Source: an uncultured Bacteroidota bacterium (lineage in GTDB: Bacteria > Bacteroidota > Bacteroidia > UKL13-3). Taken from it: DNA of 64,000 bases. The stretch's first letter is position 1. Each line of letters begins with the position of its first letter. Shown one piece after another: positions 17,716-27,300 of this stretch. The stretch is taken from NCBI GenBank assembly GCA_903883965.1, contig CAISCU010000035.1, positions 1 through 64,000 on the forward strand. The letters run 5' to 3'. The translations under genes were made by a program, and so were the position numbers. A model generated the notes under the pieces. The model was not told where the DNA came from. It saw nothing but the letters and a program-made list of their open reading frames with translations, and ran no database searches.

Positions 17716-19058
17716 GTGGCAATAAAAAATGGCCATTTGTGTTGTTTTTTTGCTTGAAATAAAAACACCAAGCTTCCTAAAACAATAATAACCAATGCCC
17801 CTATGATATAGGCCAAATCCACGCTCAAGAATACAAAAAGCCAAACCAATATGGCCAAAATGGGTGGCAATGGGTACAACCACATTTTAAAAGGAAATTG
17901 TTGATCAGAAAATACAATTTTAAATCTAATTAGTCCAATGCTTTGGGCTATAAATTGAACCAAAATTCGCATCACTACTATAGCTGTTATAATTTCTTTC
18001 ATTTTAAACAATAGGCTAAAAACAAATGCCAATGCCCCTAATATTAAAAGTGAAATATGTGGTATGTTTTTTTGTGGATGAACCTTCGCAAAAACCTGAA
18101 AGAAATTCCCTTCTTTGGCTGCTGCATATGGAACACGTGAATAACCGAGCATGACAGCAAACAATGAACTCAATGCAATAACCAATACCAAAGCAGTTGC
18201 TATTTTTGCAGGTATAGGGCCATAAATTTGTTCTACAAAAAGACTGACTATAAAAGGAGAATCTTTGGCAGTTTGCCAAGGAATAACAGCCAATATTGCA
18301 GTGTTTAATCCAATGTACAAAACTGAAATAATTCCAATTGACAAAAACATACTTCTTGGAATATTTCTTTGTGGATTTTCAATTTCTGACCCTAAATGAC
18401 ATACATTGTAATACCCCAAATAAGAATAAATAGTTTTGGTGCTTGCCATTCCCAATGCTACAAAAAATGCAAGTGAAAAATCTAAAGATGCAGCACTTGG
18501 AAAAATTGTTAAGGATGGATTGTAGGCATACAATCCACTCAATAGCAAGCCAACTATTGTTCCTATGACAATAAAGCCAAAAAAGAGGGCCATTTTACCA
18601 ATAGTTACCATATTCCTATACAACAAAAATGTAACCAACACAACCAATGCACCCGCTACTATTTTTTGCTGCAGTGGGTCAAATTCAAACAGGTAACAAC
18701 TGTATTGTGCAAACCCAATTGCACCAGATGCTATTACCAATGGGGCTTGTATACTGGTTTGCCATATATATAGGAAAGAGAAAAAACGTCCCCATTTTTG
18801 TTTGCCGTACAATGATTTTAAAAACACATAACTACCACCTGCTGCAGGCCATTTTGCGCCTAATTCAGCCCAAACAGAGGCATCCATAAAAGACAAAAAA
18901 CAACCCAATATCCAAGCAAAAATACTTTGTGTACCATTTAACGCACCAATTACAAATGGAATGGTAATAAATGGCCCTATACCCACCATGTCAATTAAAT
19001 TAATGGACAAGGCCTCTTTAAATTTTAAAACCGGTTTTAACTGGTTTGATTCATTCAT
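17712..19058 (-). CDS. APC-superfamily amino acid permease
   Basis: This 12-helix transporter has about 448 residues when started at the ATG at 19058, which overlaps the end of the methyltransferase gene by 8 nt. A start at 19109 would add 17 unlikely residues. The first helix has the broken-helix motif VGIGPFITIP, typical of APC permeases (G-x-G in TM1). TM6 contains the FSLAFFVALGMASTKTIYSYLGY region, which corresponds to the substrate-site helix of the LAT-like group. Likely an amino-acid importer or exchanger; the substrate is unknown. It is probably co-transcribed with the upstream rlmL-like gene. No terminator separates it from the convergent nuclease gene. Confidence 0.85.
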   Translation of the reverse strand: MNESNQLKPVLKFKEALSINLIDMVGIGPFITIPFVIGALNGTQSIFAWILGCFLSFMDASVWAELGAKWPAAGGSYVFLKSLYGKQKWGRFFSFLYIWQTSIQAPLVIASGAIGFAQYSCYLFEFDPLQQKIVAGALVVLVTFLLYRNMVTIGKMALFFGFIVIGTIVGLLLSGLYAYNPSLTIFPSAASLDFSLAFFVALGMASTKTIYSYLGYYNVCHLGSEIENPQRNIPRSMFLSIGIISVLYIGLNTAILAVIPWQTAKDSPFIVSLFVEQIYGPIPAKIATALVLVIALSSLFAVMLGYSRVPYAAAKEGNFFQVFAKVHPQKNIPHISLLILGALAFVFSLLFKMKEIITAIVVMRILVQFIAQSIGLIRFKIVFSDQQFPFKMWLYPLPPILAILVWLFVFLSVDLAYIIGALVIIVLGSLVFLFQAKKQHKWPFFIAT

Positions 19059-20244
19059 TTGAAGGAATGGCTTCTTTAGGTTGACGTTTAGACCCTTTGT
19101 ACATTTCAAATTTATGGAACTTACATTCTAATGGACCATTCCAAACAACCATTCTTTTTGAAGCTGCCAATTTCATGTGTTTCAAGGCTTCTTTGTTACT
19201 AGAAATAATCCAGGCATCAAAGCCTTCAAATTTATTTTTTAAGGTGTCACCTATCATCCTGTAAAACTGATTGATTTCTTCAATTTCTAGTCTTTCACCA
19301 TAAGGCGGATTCATAATTAATATACCGCCACCTTCAGGTGGTCTTTGTTCTTCAAAACGTTTATTGGTGATAAAAATATCATCTTGCAAATTCATTTTAG
19401 CCACATTGCTTTTGGCTATTTCTGTTACCTTAAATACGGCATCATTGCCTATGATTTGTCCTTCCAATGGAACAATAGCAGCTATGGCTTCTGATTTAAT
19501 TTGCTCCCATAAATTTACATTGAAATTAGTCCATCCCATAAAACCAAAATAGGTACGATTGATTTGAGGTGGAATGTTTTTAGCAAATAGGGCGGCTTCA
19601 ATTAACAAAGTACCACTCCCACACATGCCATCCATAAAAGTACCTTTGCCATTCCAACCAGAATGCAAAATCAAGCCTGCGGCTGTTACCTCGTTGAGCG
19701 GAGCCAAATTGGCTTCGGCCCGGTAACCTCTTTTATGAAGCGATTCATTTGAACTATCTAAGGAAACAGTAACTTCATTGTGGTAAATATGCACATGAAT
19801 ACGTAAATCAGGTTCATATACATCTACATTGGGTCTAACTCCAAATTCAGCTCTAAATTGATCTACAATGGCATCTTTGGTTTTTAGTGCCACGTATTTA
19901 CTATGGTTAAAAAAATCTGAATGAATGGTCGCATCAACAGCCAAAGTTCCGTTCACATCTAATAACTTGGTCCAATTAAACGTTTGAATGCCTTGGTATA
20001 AACTTTGTTCATTGAAAGCATTGAATTCAAATACAGGAACCAAAATGCGCATGGCGGTTCTCAAACACAAATTGGCTTTGTACAATAAACCTAGGTCTCC
20101 ATTGCAATACACTGCACTTTTTCGTTCCTCTATCTCTGTTGCACCTAATTTTAGCAACTCGCTTGCTAAAAGTGGTTCAAAACCTTTTTGAGTTAAAATA
20201 GTCAGGTTCAGGCTTGTGCTATCTAATGGTATTTGGTTTATCAT
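19051..20244 (-). CDS. rlmL: THUMP-domain 23S rRNA guanine-N2 methyltransferase (RlmL-type)
   Basis: This SAM-dependent RNA methyltransferase of 397 residues corresponds to the N-terminal half of E. coli RlmL, which makes m2G2445. The opening LTILTQKGFEPLLASELLKLG matches the family. A THUMP domain follows (about 50-150), then the UPF0020 methyltransferase domain with MCGSGTLLIEAAL and the catalytic NPPYGERL. No second (RlmK) domain is present. An alternative ATG lies at 20262; the start at 20244 is preferred only weakly. It follows the clpB terminator and precedes the permease with an 8-nt overlap. Confidence 0.85.
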   Translation of the reverse strand: MINQIPLDSTSLNLTILTQKGFEPLLASELLKLGATEIEERKSAVYCNGDLGLLYKANLCLRTAMRILVPVFEFNAFNEQSLYQGIQTFNWTKLLDVNGTLAVDATIHSDFFNHSKYVALKTKDAIVDQFRAEFGVRPNVDVYEPDLRIHVHIYHNEVTVSLDSSNESLHKRGYRAEANLAPLNEVTAAGLILHSGWNGKGTFMDGMCGSGTLLIEAALFAKNIPPQINRTYFGFMGWTNFNVNLWEQIKSEAIAAIVPLEGQIIGNDAVFKVTEIAKSNVAKMNLQDDIFITNKRFEEQRPPEGGGILIMNPPYGERLEIEEINQFYRMIGDTLKNKFEGFDAWIISSNKEALKHMKLAASKRMVVWNGPLECKFHKFEMYKGSKRQPKEAIPSNE

Positions 20245-20287
20245 TTGCCAAAGGTAAAGCATTCAGTACATTTTAGCAGGTATGCAC

Positions 20288-20321
20288 AAATAAAAAGAGC
20301 GCCCCAGCGCTCTTTTTATTT
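20288..20321 (-). terminator. Intrinsic terminator of clpB
   Basis: A perfect 15-bp stem (AAATAAAAAGAGCGC and its complement) encloses a 4-nt loop at 20303-20306. It begins directly at the clpB stop codon. On the minus strand the GC core GCGCTC is followed by a T-rich arm. It separates clpB from the rlmL-like gene. Confidence 0.85.
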
Positions 20322-22920
20322 ATTGGTTATTAAAAACAAACTGATTTTGTTCAGACAAATCAATTGTTACTTTGAGGTCTTTATTAATTTTTCCTGCAAG
20401 TATTTCTTTTGACAATTCATTGAGTATTCGTTTTTGTATGACACGTTTGAGTGGCCTTGCTCCGTAAATAGGATCATACCCTAATTCAGCAAGCCAATCC
20501 AAAGCAGAAAGTGTCATTTCAAGTTGAATGCCTTGTTCTATGAGTTGCTTTTGTAAGTTGTGAATTTGTAAATCAACAATTGCCCTCACTTCTGATCGTC
20601 CAAGGGGCGTAAACATAATGACTTCATCAATTCTATTTAAAAACTCTGGACGAATGCTGCGTTTCAATTGTTCGGTTACACCTAACTTGGTTTCTGCTAT
20701 GATTTGAGTTCTATTTTCGTCTGTAATGCCTTCAAATTTTTCTTGAATAAATTGTGAGCCAATATTACTGGTCATGATGATAATAGTATTCTTAAAATTT
20801 GCTACCCTACCCTTGTTGTCTGTTAACCTTCCATCGTCGAGAACTTGCAATAAAATATTGAATACATCTGGATGGGCTTTTTCAATTTCATCTAATAAAA
20901 CAACACTGTAAGGCCTTCTTCTAATGGCTTCCGTCAGTTGCCCACCCTCATCGTAACCAACATATCCTGGAGGTGCCCCTATGAGCCTACTTACGGTATG
21001 TTTTTCTTGGTACTCACTCATGTCTATTCTCACCAATGCTTGTTCTTGGTTAAACAGAAATTCTGCCAATGCCCTCGCAAGTTCTGTTTTACCAACTCCA
21101 GTGGTTCCCATAAATATAAACGAGCCAATAGGTCTTTTAGGATCCGATAAGCCGGCCCTGCTTCTTCTTATGGCATCGCTGATGGCTGCAATGGCTTCTT
21201 CTTGGCCTACTACCCTTTTGTGTAATTCATCTTCTAATTTCAACAATTTTTCTCTTTCACTCTGAAGCATTCTTGTAACTGGTATGCCAGTCCATTTACT
21301 CACTACATCAGCAATGTCATCGAATTCAACTTCTTCTTTTACCATTGCATTGTTTAATTTGTTGTCGGACATTTTCTGTTGCAATGCATTGAGTTTGGTT
21401 TCAACCTCTTTAATTTTACCATACCTAATTTCTGCAACCTTGCCAAAATCTCCTGATCTTTCAGCTTGTTCTGCTTCAAACTTCAATGATTCAATTTCTT
21501 GTTTGGCTGTTTGTATACCCTCTACAACTTCTTTTTCTGATTTCCATTTGGCCATTAATGAATTCCTTTCGGCTTGAAGATTGGCTATGTCTATTGCCAA
21601 TTGTTCTACTTTAGGTTGATCGCCCTCTCTTTTAATGGCTTCTCGCTCAATTTCGTATTGCATAATTTTACGACTAAGCTGGTCTATTTCTTCAGGAACT
21701 GAATCAATTTCCAATCTCAGTTTTGAGGCAGCCTCATCTATTAAATCAATGGCTTTGTCTGGCAAAAAACGATCACTGATATAGCGCTGAGAAAGTTCAA
21801 CAGCTGCAATGATAGCTTCATCTTTGATTCGCACTTTATGGTGTACCTCATACCTTTCTTTCAGTCCTCTTAAAATTGAAATGGCGGCTTCCGTATCGGG
21901 TTCATCTATATAAACTTTTTGAAATCTTCTTTCAAGTGCTTTGTCTTTTTCTATGTACTTCTGATATTCGGCTAAGGTAGTAGCTCCTATAGACCTTAAT
22001 TCGCCTCTAGCAAGCGCCGGCTTTAAAATATTGGCCGCATCCATCGCTCCTTCTCCACCTGCACCTGCACCAACTAGTGTGTGAATTTCATCAATGAATA
22101 AAATAATTTCACCATCACTTGCACTCACTTCTTTAACAACGGCTTTGAGTCTTTCTTCAAATTCACCTTTGTATTTTGCTCCTGCAATGAGTGCCCCCAT
22201 ATCGAGAGAATACACACAATTTGATTTTAAATTTTCAGGCACATCACCATTCACAATACGATGCGCTAAACCTTCTGCTATTGCTGTTTTTCCAACACCC
22301 GGCTCTCCAATTAAAACTGGATTATTTTTGGTTCTTCTCGATAAAATTTGAAGCACCCTTCTTATTTCTTCATCTCTTCCAATTACAGGGTCTAATTTGC
22401 CTTGTCGTGCTAGTTCATTGAGATTTTTGGCATACTTATTCAAAGATTGATAAGTGGCTTCAGCATCTTTAGATTGAACCTTTTGATTCCCTCTCAGTTC
22501 TTTGATGGTAACTTTTAAATTCTTTTCTGATAGCCCTGCTTCTTTGAGTAATTTTGAAACAGAATCGTTGGCAGCTAAAATGGCCATTAAAATGTGTTCA
22601 ATACTTACGTAATCATCACCAAATTCTTTTAAAAGTCCTTGTGCTTTAATGAGTATTTGATTGGCACTATTAGACAAGTACATTTCATTTGCACCGCTTA
22701 TTTTGGGAAGCGAATTTAGTATGAGTTCAAGGCCTTGTTTAACTTGTTCAGGATTGATGGCATTTTTCTTAAGTACAAATTGCATCAAGTCTGGGTCTGT
22801 TTTAAAAACACCTTTGAGTAAATGAGCCAATTCAATTGCAGGATTGGAAGCATTCACTGCAAGTTGTTGGGCCTCTTGTACAACTTCTTGTGCTTTGATG
22901 GTAAATTGATTGAAATTCAT
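20320..22920 (-). CDS. clpB: ClpB disaggregase (Hsp104 family AAA+ chaperone)
   Basis: ClpB is a hexameric ATP-driven chaperone that rescues aggregated proteins together with DnaK. At 866 residues it is full length. In order it has the Clp-N double repeat (about 1-145), AAA1 with Walker A GEPGVGKT (near 205) and Walker B IILFIDE, the coiled-coil M domain (about 400-530; rich in Glu and Lys), AAA2 with GTTGVGKT (near 605) and VVLLDE, and the D2-small domain ending [10 protein letters not shown]. The M domain distinguishes it from ClpA/ClpC. No CIRCE or other heat-shock operator is seen in the 189-nt region upstream. It ends at a strong terminator. Confidence 0.97.
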   Translation of the reverse strand: MNFNQFTIKAQEVVQEAQQLAVNASNPAIELAHLLKGVFKTDPDLMQFVLKKNAINPEQVKQGLELILNSLPKISGANEMYLSNSANQILIKAQGLLKEFGDDYVSIEHILMAILAANDSVSKLLKEAGLSEKNLKVTIKELRGNQKVQSKDAEATYQSLNKYAKNLNELARQGKLDPVIGRDEEIRRVLQILSRRTKNNPVLIGEPGVGKTAIAEGLAHRIVNGDVPENLKSNCVYSLDMGALIAGAKYKGEFEERLKAVVKEVSASDGEIILFIDEIHTLVGAGAGGEGAMDAANILKPALARGELRSIGATTLAEYQKYIEKDKALERRFQKVYIDEPDTEAAISILRGLKERYEVHHKVRIKDEAIIAAVELSQRYISDRFLPDKAIDLIDEAASKLRLEIDSVPEEIDQLSRKIMQYEIEREAIKREGDQPKVEQLAIDIANLQAERNSLMAKWKSEKEVVEGIQTAKQEIESLKFEAEQAERSGDFGKVAEIRYGKIKEVETKLNALQQKMSDNKLNNAMVKEEVEFDDIADVVSKWTGIPVTRMLQSEREKLLKLEDELHKRVVGQEEAIAAISDAIRRSRAGLSDPKRPIGSFIFMGTTGVGKTELARALAEFLFNQEQALVRIDMSEYQEKHTVSRLIGAPPGYVGYDEGGQLTEAIRRRPYSVVLLDEIEKAHPDVFNILLQVLDDGRLTDNKGRVANFKNTIIIMTSNIGSQFIQEKFEGITDENRTQIIAETKLGVTEQLKRSIRPEFLNRIDEVIMFTPLGRSEVRAIVDLQIHNLQKQLIEQGIQLEMTLSALDWLAELGYDPIYGARPLKRVIQKRILNELSKEILAGKINKDLKVTIDLSEQNQFVFNNQ

Positions 22921-23109
22921 ATGGCTTTGTTTTATTCCTATAGCTGCAAGTGAAGCACCAAATTATAAAAACGGAAAGAATGTCCTAAAGCTTTGATTTT
23001 TTAAGCCAATATGACCCATTTAAACACTCCAAATTCGAACTTTTATGTCTAATGGTCAGTATTTCTAGATTGCATACTGAATTCCTTTTGTTTTTTATAC
23101 ATTCGTTTT

Positions 23110-24300
23110 ATGAATTTAGCTGATAGAGTTTCGCAAATTAACGAACCACAAACCATCGCAATGGCAAAAAAAGCCAGGGCATTACAAGCTGCTGGGCATG
23201 ATGTCATTAATTTAAGTTTGGGTGAACCTGATTTTTACACACCTGATCACATTAAAAATGCTGCAAAAACAGCAATTGATACCAATTTTACTTATTACAC
23301 TCCAGTAGCAGGCATTCCTGATTTAAAACAAGCCATCTCAAGCAAATTTAGAACAGAGAACAATTTAGATTATGCCCCCGAACAAATTGTTGTCAGCACT
23401 GGTGCCAAGCATGCCATCATGAATGCTTTTATGGCAATCATCAATCCAGGAGATGAGGTAATTATACCAACTCCATACTGGGTGAGCTACTCAGAAATGG
23501 TGAAATTATTAGGAGGTATTCCTGTATACATTAAAGGTGGAATAGAAAATAATTTTAAAATAACGGCTGCACAATTAGAACAAGCAATTGGAGCCAAAAC
23601 AAAAGCATTTATTTTCTCTTCACCTTGCAATCCAACAGGTTCAGTTTATCATGCAAATGAATTGCAAGAATTGGCTGCTGTATTTTTAAAACACCCATCA
23701 CTTTTTATCATTTCTGATGAAATTTATGAATACATCTATTTTGATCACAAACCTCAAAGTATTGGTAGTTTCTCCAATTTAATTAATAGGACCATTACTA
23801 TAAACGGAATGTCTAAAGGATTTGCTATGACAGGATGGAGAATTGGCTATATGGGAGCTCCAATTGAAGTTGCAGTTGCTTGTGAAAAAATTCAATCTCA
23901 ATTCACTTCTGCTACAAGTGGCATCAGTCAAAAAGCTGCATTGGCTGCTTTGACATCGGACAAAACACCCAGCTTTGAAATGGTTACAGCATTTAAGAAA
24001 AGAAGAAGCATTGTTTTAGAAGGCTTACAAAAAATTCCCGGCATTATTTGTAACAACCCCGAAGGTGCTTTTTATTTTTTTCCTGATGTGAGTGCTTATT
24101 TTGGCAAAAAACATGGTGAAACTACTATACAAAATGCAAGTCAATTGTGCAATTACATTTTGGAACAGCATCATGTTTCATTGGTTCCTGGCGATTCATT
24201 TGGAGATGAAAACTGTGTTCGAATCAGCTATGCAAGTTCAGAAGAAAATTTAATAAAAGCTTGCAAGCGCATGCAGGCTGCTTTTGCTGAATTGAAATAA
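23110..24300 (+). CDS. PLP-dependent aminotransferase, aspartate aminotransferase class I
   Basis: This is a fold-type I aminotransferase of 396 residues, most like the prokaryotic aspartate aminotransferase (Ib) subgroup. The N-terminal substrate motif is SLGEPDFYTP. The PLP pocket residues are Asn174 in SPCNPTG, Asp203 in ISDEIYEY, the Schiff-base Lys236 in NGMSKGFAMTGWRIGY, and a late Arg in VRISYASS for the substrate carboxylate. It interconverts aspartate/2-oxoglutarate and oxaloacetate/glutamate, or handles prephenate in some relatives. The gene appears monocistronic, starting 189 nt from divergent clpB and followed by a hairpin. Confidence 0.9.
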   Translation: MNLADRVSQINEPQTIAMAKKARALQAAGHDVINLSLGEPDFYTPDHIKNAAKTAIDTNFTYYTPVAGIPDLKQAISSKFRTENNLDYAPEQIVVSTGAKHAIMNAFMAIINPGDEVIIPTPYWVSYSEMVKLLGGIPVYIKGGIENNFKITAAQLEQAIGAKTKAFIFSSPCNPTGSVYHANELQELAAVFLKHPSLFIISDEIYEYIYFDHKPQSIGSFSNLINRTITINGMSKGFAMTGWRIGYMGAPIEVAVACEKIQSQFTSATSGISQKAALAALTSDKTPSFEMVTAFKKRRSIVLEGLQKIPGIICNNPEGAFYFFPDVSAYFGKKHGETTIQNASQLCNYILEQHHVSLVPGDSFGDENCVRISYASSEENLIKACKRMQAAFAELK

Positions 24301-24328
24301 ATCATTGCTTTGTATTCAAACAATGATT
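24300..24328 (+). terminator. Hairpin after the aminotransferase gene
   Basis: AATCATTG (24300-24307) and TTTG (24309-24312) pair with CAAACAATGATT (24317-24328), with a single bulged C and a TATT loop. It overlaps the last base of the stop codon. The stem is A/T-rich and no strong T run follows, so it may be a weak terminator or a 3'-end stabiliser. Confidence 0.4.
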
Positions 24329-24359
24329 CGTTAAATTAGAGGCTATTTGTAAAACCTAC

Positions 24360-27300
24360 ATGTTCAGACTTCCAATTTTAGTTGTTTCTCTTTTGATGTG
24401 TTTGTTGAGTTCATTTGTGAATTTAAAGGCTCAGGTATATCTTCAAGAAAACTTCGATCTACCTTTCGTTGGAAATCCATCTGCTCCAATTGGTTGGCAA
24501 CAAAAAAGAATACAACTATTTGGCGATGAAAAACCAGTACCTAATGGCATCATTGGAGCAAAAGACTTTTGTCAAAACAAATTTGTAAATTCAAATTGGA
24601 CCTACTTTAACCCCATCACTTTTGACCCAAATAGTATAGCTAACAATGGCGTTTTATGGCTAGAAGATGCCCTATTTGGGCCCAATGCCAACGCAATGGC
24701 AAGAAGAATAGAAAGTCCTTCCGTAAATTTGAGTTTGGCCATTTCGCCTTACTTATTTTTTAATTATTTCAATGCCGCTCCTGCCGATACTTCGTTTCCA
24801 CTCCAATTGGTATATTCTACAGACAATGGTTTGAGTTGGAAACCTTTGATGCACATTCAACCCAATGGTGCATTTAAAACCACAAATTCACAAAGTGCTG
24901 CCTTGATGAATGCAACAAATGAGTGGTCAAAAATTGCAGTCCCCATTCCATCAAATTTGAAATTGTCACAAGTAAAATTTGGGTTTCAGAAGAATGCATC
25001 TATGAACCAATCTAGCAATTTATTCATAGACAGTTTCAGCATCAAAGAATTCACTCCTTTAACTATCACATCTCAAAAATCAGGTTTATGGAGTAATCCA
25101 AACACATGGGGAGGCATAGTCCCATCAAGCATGCACCATGTAATGATTGCAAATGGACATACCGTTGAAATTGATATCAATATAGCTAGAGCACAACAAT
25201 TAACTATAGCTGGTAATTTAAGATTTTACAGTAGTTCTGCATCACAGGTGCTTCAATGTTTTGGCAATTTCAACATTCAAACAGGTGGAACTTATAACAC
25301 CAATACAGCAACAAATACGAATACTGGCCGGTCTACTTTTATAGGAGGCAACCTAGCGGTCAATGGCAACTTCACTAGCAATACGAATACTTCAAATGCA
25401 ATATACATCAGTGGCGCAAGCCTCAATATACTATCAGGTGTTGGCCAATTTAGCAACAACGGTATTGCAAGGTTATACATTCAAAACGCTGAAGGAGTTA
25501 GAATAGATATGCCTTTTGCTGTTTCCTATGCTTTGTATTTAATTGAAGGTAATTTAAATCCCAATGGAAAACTATCTATAGGTAATATGGCATCTGCCAG
25601 CAATGTTACAATCGTAAAAAATGGCCGTTCAATGCTTACTCAACGCCCCTTATTCCCCAATTTAGGAGCCTATACAAGAAGTGTATTTTATGGCGGAATT
25701 TGCAATGGGAATATGCCCTCGGCAATGCTTGGCAACGACACTATTTACACAGGATATGAATGCGATTCATTGAATGGTTCTGATGCCATAATACTTGGAA
25801 ATTTAACCATCAATACCAGCGGAATTGTAAAACTCAATAGCAATCTTAAAATTGGCAATTCTTCAATTGGTGGAAACTTATCATTGATGAGGGGATTGGT
25901 AATCAGTAATGCCTCAAAACTATTGATCATTGGGCCTCTAGGAACAGGTCATATTGGCATTGAACCCTCTAAAAACAGCCCCTATTTTACACCAGGTTCT
26001 TATGTTGTAGGGCCCATTCGTTTTGATAGAGGTAGTAACAATTCAAGTTCAATTTATGTTCCAATTGGCTTGGGTACAGATGGAGTGAATAGTTCTAGTT
26101 TTAACAACCAACTCAAAACTTTACAACTCAACCCTGGAACAAATTGGAATGCGCAATCCATTACATTTACTTGTTACACGCAAACAAGTGGTTCATTAGA
26201 TACAGGTTTAACCACAATGGTTACGGATAAAGCCTATCACCTTAACCTAAATGGGGCTAATGATTTATCAATTAGTGCCAGCATTGCAATCAGAGGCATG
26301 AATACGACCAGCAGTTTCAGCGATAAACTTTGTGGCAACAATAACCAGGTTTTTGTGGGTCAATCAACTGCACTTGCGGGCAACAGTTGGAAACGTAAAG
26401 GCAATTCAATTGCTAGTTCTAACAGTCCTTTTGAAAATAACCAATCCTACACTTTTTATTCAGCCAATTCAGGAAATTACAGTCCAATTGCTCCTTTGGC
26501 AACTAAAGGAAACTATTTCACATTGGTAAGCAATGCCAATCCAGGAACTTTAATCAGCAGTCAAGTAATCAAGAATTCAGACGCTGTTTCTGCTAATACC
26601 AAACAGAGCATTTTGTGTAAAGTTATTCTGAATTGTGGCGGACAAATTCCATTGCAGTTGAATCAAATGACATTCAATTTTAATGGCACAAACAGGCTAA
26701 GCAACTTACAATCTTTTAAGGTATTTTATGGTGCGAATGATTCAGTATTCATCAATGCCAAACAGTATGGCAGTACTTTAAATTCAATCAGTTCAAGTAT
26801 CAGTATTTCTGCCAATCAACAATTGGCAATTGGCAGCAATTACTTTTGGGTATTGGCCGATATTCAATCAACAGCCATTTTAGGTGACAGTATTGCCGTA
26901 AACCTAAGCAGTGTAAATTTCAACACATTTAGCTTTAGTAACTTTACCAATGCGGTGATGTATAAAAAAATTGCTACTCCTTTAAATTATACCTCGGTAC
27001 TCCCAATTGAAAAGAAAACAAACCTTGTTGCACAAAATACATTTGACAACTTACTGTTGAAAATTCCCTTGAAATTAAGCAGCACAGGTGCACAAATTTC
27101 GCTTACCAAGATAACTTTTGACATTAATAACTCCGTTTCTAAAGCTTGGCAAAAATTAAATCAACTGCAATTGTATTACAGTGGCAACCAAAATTCATTG
27201 ACAGCTGCTACGAAAATTGGCAAAGTCAATTTCCCCAATGGAAGTATTGAATTTTCAAATCCAGTTTTATTGAACAAAGACACCAACTATTTTTGGATAA

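Noticed and set aside
20249-20256. TACCTTTG on the minus strand near the start of the rlmL-like gene as a promoter
   Set aside because: It lies between the two possible start codons, only 5 nt before the preferred one, and no TTG is found 19-21 nt upstream; probably coincidence.
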